Shown here piece by piece: positions 1 through 6,961 of a DNA stretch of 36,885 nt. Source of the DNA: Anaerolineae bacterium. Its GTDB lineage: Bacteria; Chloroflexota; Anaerolineae; Fen-1058. The DNA lies in assembly GCA_003154115.1 (NCBI GenBank), contig PMCF01000320.1:6920-43804 (forward strand). Reading direction: 5' to 3'. The notes beneath the pieces are model-generated. The model saw only the letters and a list, made by a program, of their open reading frames with translations, had not been told where the DNA came from and did not search any database. Position 1 is the first letter of the stretch. Every line of letters begins with the position of its first letter. Position numbers and translations under genes: made by a program.

Positions 1-468
1 AAGAAGCATCGCGTGGAAGACGCCCTGAGCGCGACTCGCGCCGCCGTGGAAGAGGGCATTGTGCCCGGTGGCGGTGTGGCACTCGTCAACGCGATCGACG
101 CCCTCAAGCGGGTCAAGTCGGACGAGGAAGACATCCAGACCGGTATCACCATCATGCGCCGCGCGCTCGAAGAGCCCATGCGCCGCATCGCGGCGAATGC
201 CGGACAGGATGGCGCGGTTATCATCGACACCGTCCGCCGCATGGCGAAAGAGAAGGACAACAAGAACATCGGCTATAACGTTTTGACCGGCAACTTCGAA
301 GACATGGTCAAGAGCGGTATCATCGACCCGGCCAAGGTCACCCGCAGCGCCGTCGAGAACGCGGCCAGCATCGCGGCGATGATCCTGACGACCGATGCGC
401 TGATCACCGACATCCCTGAGAAGAATCCGGCTCCCATGATGCCGCCTGGTGGCGGTGGCGACTTCTAG
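1..468 (+). CDS. groEL: Chaperonin GroEL, C-terminal part (5' end outside window)
   Basis: The frame is open from base 1 and reads [19 protein letters not shown], followed by [12 protein letters not shown], the hallmark GroEL segment where the second intermediate-domain strand returns to the equatorial domain. About 155 residues are present, so roughly the first 390 of a usual 540-545 residues lie upstream. GroEL forms the double-ring ATP-dependent cytosolic folding chamber with GroES. The tail ends [11 protein letters not shown] rather than with the GGM repeats of enterobacterial GroEL; Gly-rich tails ending in DF occur in many other phyla. The truncation is caused by the window edge, since no frameshift is seen. 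An intrinsic terminator follows, separating it from the glycosyltransferase array. The identification is very secure; whether groES lies upstream cannot be seen. Confidence 0.97.
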   Translation, partial: KKHRVEDALSATRAAVEEGIVPGGGVALVNAIDALKRVKSDEEDIQTGITIMRRALEEPMRRIAANAGQDGAVIIDTVRRMAKEKDNKNIGYNVLTGNFEDMVKSGIIDPAKVTRSAVENAASIAAMILTTDALITDIPEKNPAPMMPPGGGGDF

Positions 469-490
469 TTCTGGTTGAAGCTGTAGTTGA

Positions 491-523
491 AAGGCCCGAC
501 TTCTCTGTGAGGTCGGGCTTTTT
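491..523 (+). terminator. Rho-independent terminator of groEL
   Basis: A perfect 7-bp stem GCCCGAC (494-500) / GTCGGGC (512-518) with an 11-base loop is followed at once by a T run (519-523). It starts 25 bases after the groEL stop codon, as expected for the end of that transcript. Confidence 0.85.
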
Positions 524-529
524 GCTTGA

Positions 530-646
530 CTGAAAAGTGAAAAGTGAAGAGTGAAGAGTGAAGAGTGAAGAGTGAAGAGGAGCCGACGCTCAGGCACCTT
601 TCACCTTTCACTCTTCACTTGTCACGGGTCACTCGTCACTTTTCAC
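530..646. repeat. Opposed heptad-repeat arms in the array leader
   Basis: Seven heptads lie head to tail at 530-578, five of them perfect GTGAAGA copies (544-578). After a 19-base spacer come seven heptads of the complementary sense at 598-646 (CTTTCAC twice, then TCTTCAC, TTGTCAC, GGGTCAC, TCGTCAC, TTTTCAC). The two arms can pair as one long imperfect hairpin in DNA or RNA. The tract fills nearly all the space between the groEL terminator and the first gene of the array. Confidence 0.85.
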
Positions 647-652
647 TTTCTT

Positions 653-661
653 TGGTATCAT
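653..661 (+). promoter_or_regulatory. Candidate extended -10 element before the array
   Basis: TGGTATCAT matches TGnTATAAT in all but one position of the hexamer and ends nine bases before the ATG at 671. Transcription starting 6-8 bases downstream would give an almost leaderless message, in line with the absence of a Shine-Dalgarno sequence there. No convincing -35 box is visible; the upstream DNA is heptad repeat. Confidence 0.35.
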
Positions 662-670
662 CCTCCCGCT

Positions 671-2890
671 ATGGGAACTACGGTCTCTACTCCACGCTGG
701 CCCGGTCGCCGCACCGAAGCCGCCCTCCTGTTTTTTATTCTCGCTGTGGCGGCGCTGTTTCGTTTCTATCAACTGGCCTCCATTCCGCCGGGCTTCACGC
801 ATGACGAAGCCGGACACGGCCATGATGCGATCGCCATTGCGCATGGGGCGCGTCCGTTGTACGAGACCGTGGGTTATGGACGCGAGCCGCTGTACGATTA
901 CGTGGTGGCGCTGTTCATGCCTTTCCTCGGCGAGAATTATCTGACCCTGCGGATCGTCTCGGCCTTGGCGGGCTTGCTGCTCATTGTCGTGATGCACTTC
1001 TGGGTGCGGCGGGCGTTTGACGTGCCGACCGGGATTGCCACCTCGGCGTTTCTCGCCACGTCATTTTGGGCCACGATGGTCAGCCGGCAGGCGCTGCGCT
1101 CAGCGCTGCTGCCGCTGTTGTTTGCGGCGGCCATCTTCTTCACATGGCAGGCGGTGCGGCCTTACGCCAAACAGCAAACCCTACAACGCCGCTGGCCGAT
1201 GATCTCGCGCCTGATTAGCTATGTATTGGCCGGCCTCTTCCTCGGTCTGGCGTTGATGACGTACATGGCGGCGCGCGTCCTACCGATCGTGTTTGTGCTG
1301 TTCTGGGTCTACCTGTTCATCTTCCATCGGAAAGTCTGGCGGGATAACTGGTTCGGGATCATCTTCATCATCGGGTTAGGCTTGATCATCGCGTGGCCGA
1401 TGTTCAACTACATCGCATTTACGCCGGGGGCCGAGCAACGCTTGGTGCAGCTCAGCGGCCCGATCGATCAACTGTTTGCCGGTAATCCGCAGGAGTTGCT
1501 CAACAACATCTTCGGCGCGTTGGGCATGTTCATGTTCTACGGCGATAATCTGTGGCTGTACAACATCCCCGGCCGCGCGCTGCTGGGCTTGATCCTCGGT
1601 CCGCTGGCGCTGGTCGGCCTCGTCATAGCGATCGTCCGCTTCAAGCGCATGGAATACGCGTTGGCCATCTTCTGGCTGGCCGCGGGGATTTTCCCCAGTT
1701 TGATTACCGGCGTGGTCGCCAGCAGCCTCCGCTCGATCGCAGCGCTGCCCGTGGTGTATCTGTTTGTCGCCATCGGGTTGGTCGAGATCATGCGCAGCCT
1801 CGAACGGTTGGTGGAGTCGCATACGCTGCGCACGATCCCGTTGATGCTGTTGGCCGTGGGGGTCACGCTGTTTTCGTGGAATGCCTATTTTGATCAGTGG
1901 GCGCAGGCGCGTGATGTGCGCGTGGCCTATCACACCACGTTGTTCGAGGTCGCGCAGGAACTCGATCGGGCTTCTGACATCCCGCCGGATGTCGCCATCT
2001 CGTCCATCTATCCCAATCGCTTTCACGATCCGTATGCGTTGCAATTGACGCTCAAACGCAAGGACATGCCGGTGCGCTGGTTCACCGGATCGTTTGTGGA
2101 TATGAATGGTGATCCCCATGCGAGTATGATTTTTCCACAACCGGCGAGTGCGGCTGCGGGTTGTGCGGTGGTGCAGCAAGTGGGATGTGCCAGCGGCATC
2201 ACGACGACGCAGAGTATCTTCACTGGCACGATGCCTGCTGCGGCCAATGTCGGAGCGAGTCCGAATCCACCTCCAACTCCGGTGGCGCCTCCGAACTACA
2301 ATACGACGGTTGTCGTGCAAGCCATCGCTCCGATCGATCCGGTGTTTGCCGAAGTGTTCAAGCGGCATTCAGAAAAAGTCCGATCGGTTGAGCTGCGCCC
2401 CGACGATTTCAATCCACGCTTCGACATTTATCGTTTTGATGCCACGGCCGCCTTGACCGATGCTTTGAAATCGGCCGTGATTCCAACGGCTACATTGAAC
2501 TTTGCGAATGCCGTCAACTTGATCGGCTCGGAAATTCGCACGCCACAGGTGAAGCCTGGTCAGCAAGTTGAAGTCATTACCTATTGGCGCATTACGACGC
2601 TTTACGATCAAGAAGCAACGCTCTTCACCCACCTGTTGAGCGGCGATCCCAATAAGCCGGTGTTGGCGCAACGCGATTCGCTCGATGTCCCATCGTACTA
2701 CTGGCTGCCCGGCGATGCCTTCGCGCAGGTGCATCGCTTTGTCCTTCCGGCCGACGCTAGACCTGGCGCCTATCCGCTCGAAGTGGGTTTCTACACGTCC
2801 GCCGATCAGAAACGCCTGCCACTGTTGGATGCTTCCGGCAATTCGGTCGGCGATCACGTCATCATTGGTTCCGTCACTGTCGCACCATGA
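671..2890 (+). CDS. GT39-type membrane glycosyltransferase, class I, with C-terminal beta domain
   Basis: This 739-residue polytopic protein heads the array. It has a short positively charged N-tail and a first hydrophobic segment (about 17-37), then PPGFTHDE (39-46), whose Asp-Glu pair sits where GT39/ArnT-type GT-C enzymes keep the catalytic acid of the first outer loop, and GREPLYDY (70-77). Many hydrophobic segments follow, then an outer segment containing VRWFTGSF and a beta-rich domain (about 607-739; TYWR, DVPSYYW, GDAF). GT-C enzymes transfer sugar from a polyprenyl phosphate to an acceptor outside the membrane; donor and acceptor are unknown here. A longer frame runs back to GTG 572 but would translate heptad repeats, so the ATG at 671 is preferred. 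Unusual is a Ser/Thr/Pro-rich linker with two Cys between the conserved outer motifs. It overlaps the next gene as ATGA. Confidence 0.85.
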   Translation: MGTTVSTPRWPGRRTEAALLFFILAVAALFRFYQLASIPPGFTHDEAGHGHDAIAIAHGARPLYETVGYGREPLYDYVVALFMPFLGENYLTLRIVSALAGLLLIVVMHFWVRRAFDVPTGIATSAFLATSFWATMVSRQALRSALLPLLFAAAIFFTWQAVRPYAKQQTLQRRWPMISRLISYVLAGLFLGLALMTYMAARVLPIVFVLFWVYLFIFHRKVWRDNWFGIIFIIGLGLIIAWPMFNYIAFTPGAEQRLVQLSGPIDQLFAGNPQELLNNIFGALGMFMFYGDNLWLYNIPGRALLGLILGPLALVGLVIAIVRFKRMEYALAIFWLAAGIFPSLITGVVASSLRSIAALPVVYLFVAIGLVEIMRSLERLVESHTLRTIPLMLLAVGVTLFSWNAYFDQWAQARDVRVAYHTTLFEVAQELDRASDIPPDVAISSIYPNRFHDPYALQLTLKRKDMPVRWFTGSFVDMNGDPHASMIFPQPASAAAGCAVVQQVGCASGITTTQSIFTGTMPAAANVGASPNPPPTPVAPPNYNTTVVVQAIAPIDPVFAEVFKRHSEKVRSVELRPDDFNPRFDIYRFDATAALTDALKSAVIPTATLNFANAVNLIGSEIRTPQVKPGQQVEVITYWRITTLYDQEATLFTHLLSGDPNKPVLAQRDSLDVPSYYWLPGDAFAQVHRFVLPADARPGAYPLEVGFYTSADQKRLPLLDASGNSVGDHVIIGSVTVAP

Positions 2891-4854
2891 CTGCTTCGTC
2901 AATCCACAATCAGAAATCCACAATCAGAAATCCTTTGTGGTGGATGGTCGGCATTCTGCTTCTCGCCGCCGCTTTTCGCTTCCTCGCCATTGATGCTGCT
3001 CCGCCGGGTTGGCGTGATGACGAACTGATCGAAGTCAACATGGATCGCCGCATCGCCGACGGCTGGCGTCCGCTGTTCATCACCGAGGCCGAAGGCCACG
3101 AGCCATTCTATCATTATCTGCATGCGGGCACGCTTCTGTTGTTCGGCGACAACATCATCGGTTACAAGTGGCTGCCCATGGCATTTGGCTTGTTGACGAT
3201 CGCGCTGTCGTATGCACTGGCGCGTAAGATGTTTGGCGCGAACGCGCGCGTGGCGTTGTTGACGGCGGCCTTGTTGGCGGTGTCGTTCTGGCCGATCATG
3301 TATGCGCGCTTTGGGCTGCGGCATATCGGCGTGCTGCCGTTGATGTTGGGCGCGTTTTATCTGCTGTACCCCTCACCCCGGCCCGCTTCCAAGAGGGGCG
3401 AGGGAGTGAAAGGGGTGGGGCGTTTTGTCCTGGCCGGTCTCCTCCTCGCCGCCGCGTTGATGACGTACTTTGCGGGCCGCGCACTGCCGATCGTGCTGGT
3501 GGGCTTCCTCGTGTATCTGCTCATCTTCCAGCGATCGATCTTCAAGCGCGTGTGGTGGCGTTATCTTCTCGCGATCGGGATCGCAGCCTTGATCGCGCTA
3601 CCCATGTTCATCGAGATTTCTCGTACTCCCGGCGGCGAGAAACGCACCGAGGTGGTCGGCGGTCCGCTCATCGAATTGCGGAAGGGCAATCTGCGACCCG
3701 CCATCGATACGACGCTGGGCACGCTGGGCATGTTCACGTTCGCGGGTGATCCCGAATGGCTGTACAACGTCGAGAATCGCCCCGTTTTTGATTGGCTGAC
3801 CGGACTATTCTTCTATCTGGGCGTGCTGGTGTGTTTGATTCGCTTGAAGCGAGTGGGGCCCGGCTTCGCGCTGGTGTGGCTTATCGTCGGCATTGCGCCC
3901 GCCTTCGTCAGCATCCCGGCAGCGAGTTTCAGTCACACCATTGCGGCGCTGCCGGTGGTGTACCTGTTGGCGGCGTATGGAATTATTGAAATAGTAGACA
4001 AGGTGGCAAGTAGACAAGGAAACAAGAGACTTGCCTTATCTACTTATCTACTTGTTTCCTTATTTGTAGTTGGACTCGGCGGCTGGCTGACGATCCGCGA
4101 TTACTTCGGCACGTGGGCGAACGAATACATCGTGCGCTTTCAGTATCATGCGCCGACGCGTGAAGTGGCGAAGTGGTTGAATCAAAATCCTGGAATCACC
4201 AACATCGCGGTTGGAACAAATCCGTATCAACTGGTGCTTGACCCCTTGGCTCTGAAACTAGATCTGCCGCGTGACATCGCGGTGAGTTGGTTCAATGCGG
4301 AGTCGGCGCTAGCCAAGTCGCCCGATGGCTTAGTTGCCTTTACGGCGTTGCAAGCACCCACGGTCGAAGTGCGGCAGATTCTATCGGACACGGCACAGCT
4401 GCAATACCGACAGCCTGAGTTTGAAGTGTATTTGATCGTCAATCAGCTTGGGCGACCCGCCTCGCCCGCTGGCGCCTTTGATGAAGGTCGCCTGGTTCTG
4501 CGCAGCGGCGACTACCCCACAATGCCTGTTAGACCTGGCGGCGCGTTGCTGTGGCGCACCTATTGGCTGGTCGATCAGCCGCTTACGCAATCACGTGTGA
4601 AGATGTTCTTGCACGTCTTGAACGGCCAGGGCGAAGTCATCGTCGGCGACGATCGCGAAGACCTTAACTTTGCCACGCTAAGCCAAGGCGTTTCATTCTG
4701 GCAAATCAGCCAGCTCACCGTGCCTAACGATCTGCCGCCCGGTCAATATCAAGTCGAAGTCGGATGGTACAATCCCGAAACAGGTGAACGTCTCACGCGT
4801 AGTGATGGCTCTGATCGGCTTCTGCTTGCTCCGCTGGAAGTGATCGCGCCATGA
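2887..4854 (+). CDS. GT39-type membrane glycosyltransferase, class I, with C-terminal beta domain
   Basis: A 655-residue class I paralogue. The N-tail (residues 5-15) is encoded by a 14-bp DNA repeat (2901-2933) placed between the start codon and the first membrane segment. The first outer loop has PPGWRDDELIE (39-49) and HEPFYHYLHAG. Two more repeat tracts are carried in frame: a Pro/Gly-rich stretch (YPSPRPASKRGEG, bases 3369-3420) before the LAGLLLAAALMTYFAGRALP helix, and a tract with opposed arms (3994-4060) before the last core helix (VDKVASRQGNKRLALSTYL). The beta-rich module fills about 525-655 (VGWYNPETGERL). No Shine-Dalgarno sequence is visible; ATGA overlaps on both sides suggest translation by coupling. 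The start MTASS recurs in the next gene. The family call is strong; the substrate is unknown. Confidence 0.85.
   Translation: MTASSIHNQKSTIRNPLWWMVGILLLAAAFRFLAIDAAPPGWRDDELIEVNMDRRIADGWRPLFITEAEGHEPFYHYLHAGTLLLFGDNIIGYKWLPMAFGLLTIALSYALARKMFGANARVALLTAALLAVSFWPIMYARFGLRHIGVLPLMLGAFYLLYPSPRPASKRGEGVKGVGRFVLAGLLLAAALMTYFAGRALPIVLVGFLVYLLIFQRSIFKRVWWRYLLAIGIAALIALPMFIEISRTPGGEKRTEVVGGPLIELRKGNLRPAIDTTLGTLGMFTFAGDPEWLYNVENRPVFDWLTGLFFYLGVLVCLIRLKRVGPGFALVWLIVGIAPAFVSIPAASFSHTIAALPVVYLLAAYGIIEIVDKVASRQGNKRLALSTYLLVSLFVVGLGGWLTIRDYFGTWANEYIVRFQYHAPTREVAKWLNQNPGITNIAVGTNPYQLVLDPLALKLDLPRDIAVSWFNAESALAKSPDGLVAFTALQAPTVEVRQILSDTAQLQYRQPEFEVYLIVNQLGRPASPAGAFDEGRLVLRSGDYPTMPVRPGGALLWRTYWLVDQPLTQSRVKMFLHVLNGQGEVIVGDDREDLNFATLSQGVSFWQISQLTVPNDLPPGQYQVEVGWYNPETGERLTRSDGSDRLLLAPLEVIAP
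2901..2933 (+). repeat. 14-bp tandem repeat (two heptads) in an N-terminal coding tail
   Basis: AATCCACAATCAGA occurs twice exactly (2901-2914, 2915-2928), followed by a partial AATCC. It starts 14 bases after the ATG of the gene at 2887 and is translated as part of the N-tail. Confidence 0.85.
3369..3420 (+). repeat. G/C-rich repeat element inside a membrane-protein loop
   Basis: CCCCTCACCCC and AGAGGGGCGAGGG, then AGGGGTGGGG, form an imperfect inverted repeat around a short centre. It is translated in frame as a Pro/Ser/Arg/Gly-rich loop. It resembles the CCCTC/GAGGG palindrome at 17425-17446 in another array gene and belongs to a kind of dispersed repeat seen in many bacterial genomes. 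Confidence 0.55.
3994..4060. repeat. Degenerate heptad tract with opposed arms
   Basis: GTAGACAAGG/GCAAGTAGACAAGGAAACAAG on one side faces TTATCTACTTATCTACTTGTTTCC on the other. The arms GGAAACAAG (4018-4026) and CTTGTTTCC (4051-4059) are exact inverted repeats. The tract is translated in frame as a charged loop before the last core helix of the gene at 2887. Confidence 0.7.
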
Positions 4855-6935
4855 CCGCCTCTTCCGCCTCGCGCGTCACACGGCGTTTTTCATTGAACAT
4901 TGAACATTGGTCATTGATCATTGTTCTGCTCCTCGCCTTCTTCTTGCGCACTTACGAACTCACCGGTCTGGGGCTTGGCCTGGAACATGACGAAGTGGCC
5001 GAGTGGCAGATTGCGGATGGCATTCGTCACGGTCAGCACGCGTTGTTTTTCAAAGAAGCTTACGGGCAAGAGCCGCTCTTCTTGTACCTCATGGCCGGAT
5101 CGACCGCATTGATCGGCGACAATGTGCTGGCGATTCGTTTCACCTCGGTCTTTGTGGCAATGCTAACGCTGGCCGCTTCATATCGCTTACTGCGACGTAT
5201 GTTCAGTCCCACGGTTGCGCTGGTTGCGTTAGCGGGAATGTCGATCGCGTTGTGGCCGGTTTTCTGGGGACGCGTGGGTCTGCGGGCGATGACATTGCCG
5301 TTGACGCTGGCGCTGGGCTTTGACTGGTTGTGGCGAGGGTTGACGCAGACCAACGTGAATGAGGGAAAGAGCGAAGGAGAGAATGAGAGATTCCCTTTGT
5401 CCCTCCATCTCTCCATCTCTCCGTCTCTCCGTCCATTTATCATCGCCGGCGCGTTCTTTGGCCTGTCCGCCTACACTTATCTTTCCTCTCGCGCCCTGCC
5501 AATCCTGCTGGCGTTCTTCACGCTGTATCTTGCCCTCTTTGCGCGCAAGAAGATGCGGGGCCAATGGCGCGGCTTACTCGTATGCTTTGTTATTGCCGGC
5601 TTGATTGCGCTGCCCCTGGTTATCACACTGCTCACGCAGCCCGCTCTGCAATTCCGCGTGAGTGAGGTTAGTGCCCCATTGGATAAAGTGCTGAAAGGTG
5701 ACAGCACCGAACTGGCTGCGAATATCCCGCGCGCCCTGGGTATGTTCACTGGACAGGGCGATACGACCGTGCGCGATAACTGGCCCGATCGACCAGTCTT
5801 CCCCGAGATGATCGGGCAGTGGCTGTTTCTCGGCGGAGTGATCGTCGCGTTCACGCGTTTTCGCCAGCCGCGTTACATACTTGCCCTGTTATGGATCGGC
5901 GTGATGCTGATTCCCACCATCGTCACGACGGGCGCGCCCAACTTCACGCGCACCCTCGGCGCACTGCCGATGGTGTTTGCCATGCCCGGCATCGCCGTCG
6001 AAGCGTTGTTGTTCTGGACTCCGCGCCTGTTCCCGCTGCAAATGTATGCCAAGGTTTCGCGCGTCACAAATGTGTTCATCATGGCCGGATTGATCATCGT
6101 GTTGGGCGTCAATGCCGCCTCAACTTACGAAGACTACTTCATCAGGTGGCCGCAGCAATCCGAAACGCAATTCGTCTTTCAGGCCGACTTCGCCGCGATT
6201 GCCAAAGACATTGACGCCAGTGACGTGATGGATGTCTCCGTCGGCGGATTGTCAAATGACACGATGGATGATCCGAGTCTCTACTTGCTGCGTAATCGGA
6301 AAGACGTGCAGGTGCGGTGGTTTAACTCGGCGGATCAACCAACTAGCAGTGGAGGAGCGTTAATCTATCCTTGTGCTGAGCACATGCAAATCTATATCCC
6401 AAACATCGTCCCCATTACATCACATCTACCGAAGATAGATTGGCACAGTGGTCTAGACACGGAGAATCGCAACGAACACTTTATTCGGCGCTCATTAACG
6501 CAGCCGGGGGGCTGTAATTTTGATCCGACGTATGCGACTTCTGAATATGTATGGCATTTTTCGGATACAGCTTATTTAATAAAGAACAGCCCTATGCCTC
6601 ATTTTGCGCGAGCAGGAGACACTTTTGTTTTTACGACTTACTGGAATGCAGCACCACCTATTGCGTCGCCGCGCCATGTTTTCGTACATCTGGTGAACCC
6701 GACAACTGGTGCGCCGATTAGTCAATATGACGGTCTTGATGCTCCCAGCAAGTTTTGGTATGAGGGCGACCTAATAACTCAGGTACATCAATTGAAGATA
6801 CCAATTGATGTACCTGCTGGTTCCTATGAAATTCGTATTGGTTTGTATGATCCTTCAACAGGACAGCGTGTTTTAATACCATCTGAAACTGCTCAAGACT
6901 ATATCGTTTTCGGCACCATCGAAGTCACGCGCTAA
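4851..6935 (+). CDS. GT39-type membrane glycosyltransferase, class I, with C-terminal beta domain
   Basis: A 694-residue class I paralogue beginning MTASS like its upstream neighbour. Five heptads (4891-4925) encode the residues that run into the first helix. The outer loop has GLGLEHDEVAEW (Asp47-Glu48) and QEPLFLYLMAG. A purine-rich then pyrimidine-rich repeat (5356-5434) encodes the loop VNEGKSEGENERF...SPSL before the AYTYLSSRALP helix. After the core come the motif VRWFNSADQ and a beta-rich end domain (about 570-694; YDGLDAP, IGLYDPSTGQR). From about base 6340 the gene turns markedly A+T-rich with different codon use while remaining open, so the outer module may have a separate origin. 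ATGA start overlap; a weak GGAAGTG lies 14 bases upstream. Confidence 0.85.
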   Translation: MTASSASRVTRRFSLNIEHWSLIIVLLLAFFLRTYELTGLGLGLEHDEVAEWQIADGIRHGQHALFFKEAYGQEPLFLYLMAGSTALIGDNVLAIRFTSVFVAMLTLAASYRLLRRMFSPTVALVALAGMSIALWPVFWGRVGLRAMTLPLTLALGFDWLWRGLTQTNVNEGKSEGENERFPLSLHLSISPSLRPFIIAGAFFGLSAYTYLSSRALPILLAFFTLYLALFARKKMRGQWRGLLVCFVIAGLIALPLVITLLTQPALQFRVSEVSAPLDKVLKGDSTELAANIPRALGMFTGQGDTTVRDNWPDRPVFPEMIGQWLFLGGVIVAFTRFRQPRYILALLWIGVMLIPTIVTTGAPNFTRTLGALPMVFAMPGIAVEALLFWTPRLFPLQMYAKVSRVTNVFIMAGLIIVLGVNAASTYEDYFIRWPQQSETQFVFQADFAAIAKDIDASDVMDVSVGGLSNDTMDDPSLYLLRNRKDVQVRWFNSADQPTSSGGALIYPCAEHMQIYIPNIVPITSHLPKIDWHSGLDTENRNEHFIRRSLTQPGGCNFDPTYATSEYVWHFSDTAYLIKNSPMPHFARAGDTFVFTTYWNAAPPIASPRHVFVHLVNPTTGAPISQYDGLDAPSKFWYEGDLITQVHQLKIPIDVPAGSYEIRIGLYDPSTGQRVLIPSETAQDYIVFGTIEVTR
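4891..4925 (+). repeat. Heptad tract, CATTGAA type
   Basis: Five units in perfect 7-base phase: CATTGAA, CATTGAA, CATTGGT, CATTGAT, CATTGTT. They are translated within the N-terminal tail and the start of the first membrane helix of the gene at 4851. Confidence 0.85.
5356..5434. repeat. Purine/pyrimidine repeat with opposed arms in a loop
   Basis: A purine-rich arm (GAGGGAAAGAGCGAAGGAGAG...) is followed by a pyrimidine-rich arm with 8-base units CCATCTCT, CCATCTCT, CCGTCTCT, CCGTCC (5405-5434). The arms are roughly complementary. The whole tract is translated in frame. Confidence 0.7.
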
Positions 6936-6961
6936 TTACGTATTACTCGTTACTCATCATG
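6935..6961 (+). repeat. Heptad tract at a gene junction, ATTACTC type
   Basis: ATTACGT, ATTACTC, GTTACTC and ATCATGT run in 7-base phase from the stop codon of the gene at 4851 into the start codon at 6959. The 13-mer ATTACTCGTTACT inside it recurs exactly at 16305-16317. Confidence 0.7.

Noticed and set aside
1-468. groEL as a truncated pseudogene
   Set aside because: The frame is intact up to the first base; only the window edge cuts it.
530-646. Simple phase-variation switch of the first gene
   Set aside because: The tract lies upstream of the preferred start, so unit changes would not shift the frame; an effect on transcription or RNA folding remains possible and is listed under findings.
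572-670. N-terminal extension of the first array gene from GTG 572
   Set aside because: It would translate the complementary heptads and adds no membrane or signal segment; the ATG at 671 fits the short N-tails of the paralogues.
1376-2368. Long minus-strand open frame opposite the first array gene
   Set aside because: Its peptide is rich in Arg, His, Asp and Gln with no domain, as expected from the antisense of a G+C-rich membrane protein gene; the plus-strand protein has recognised motifs.
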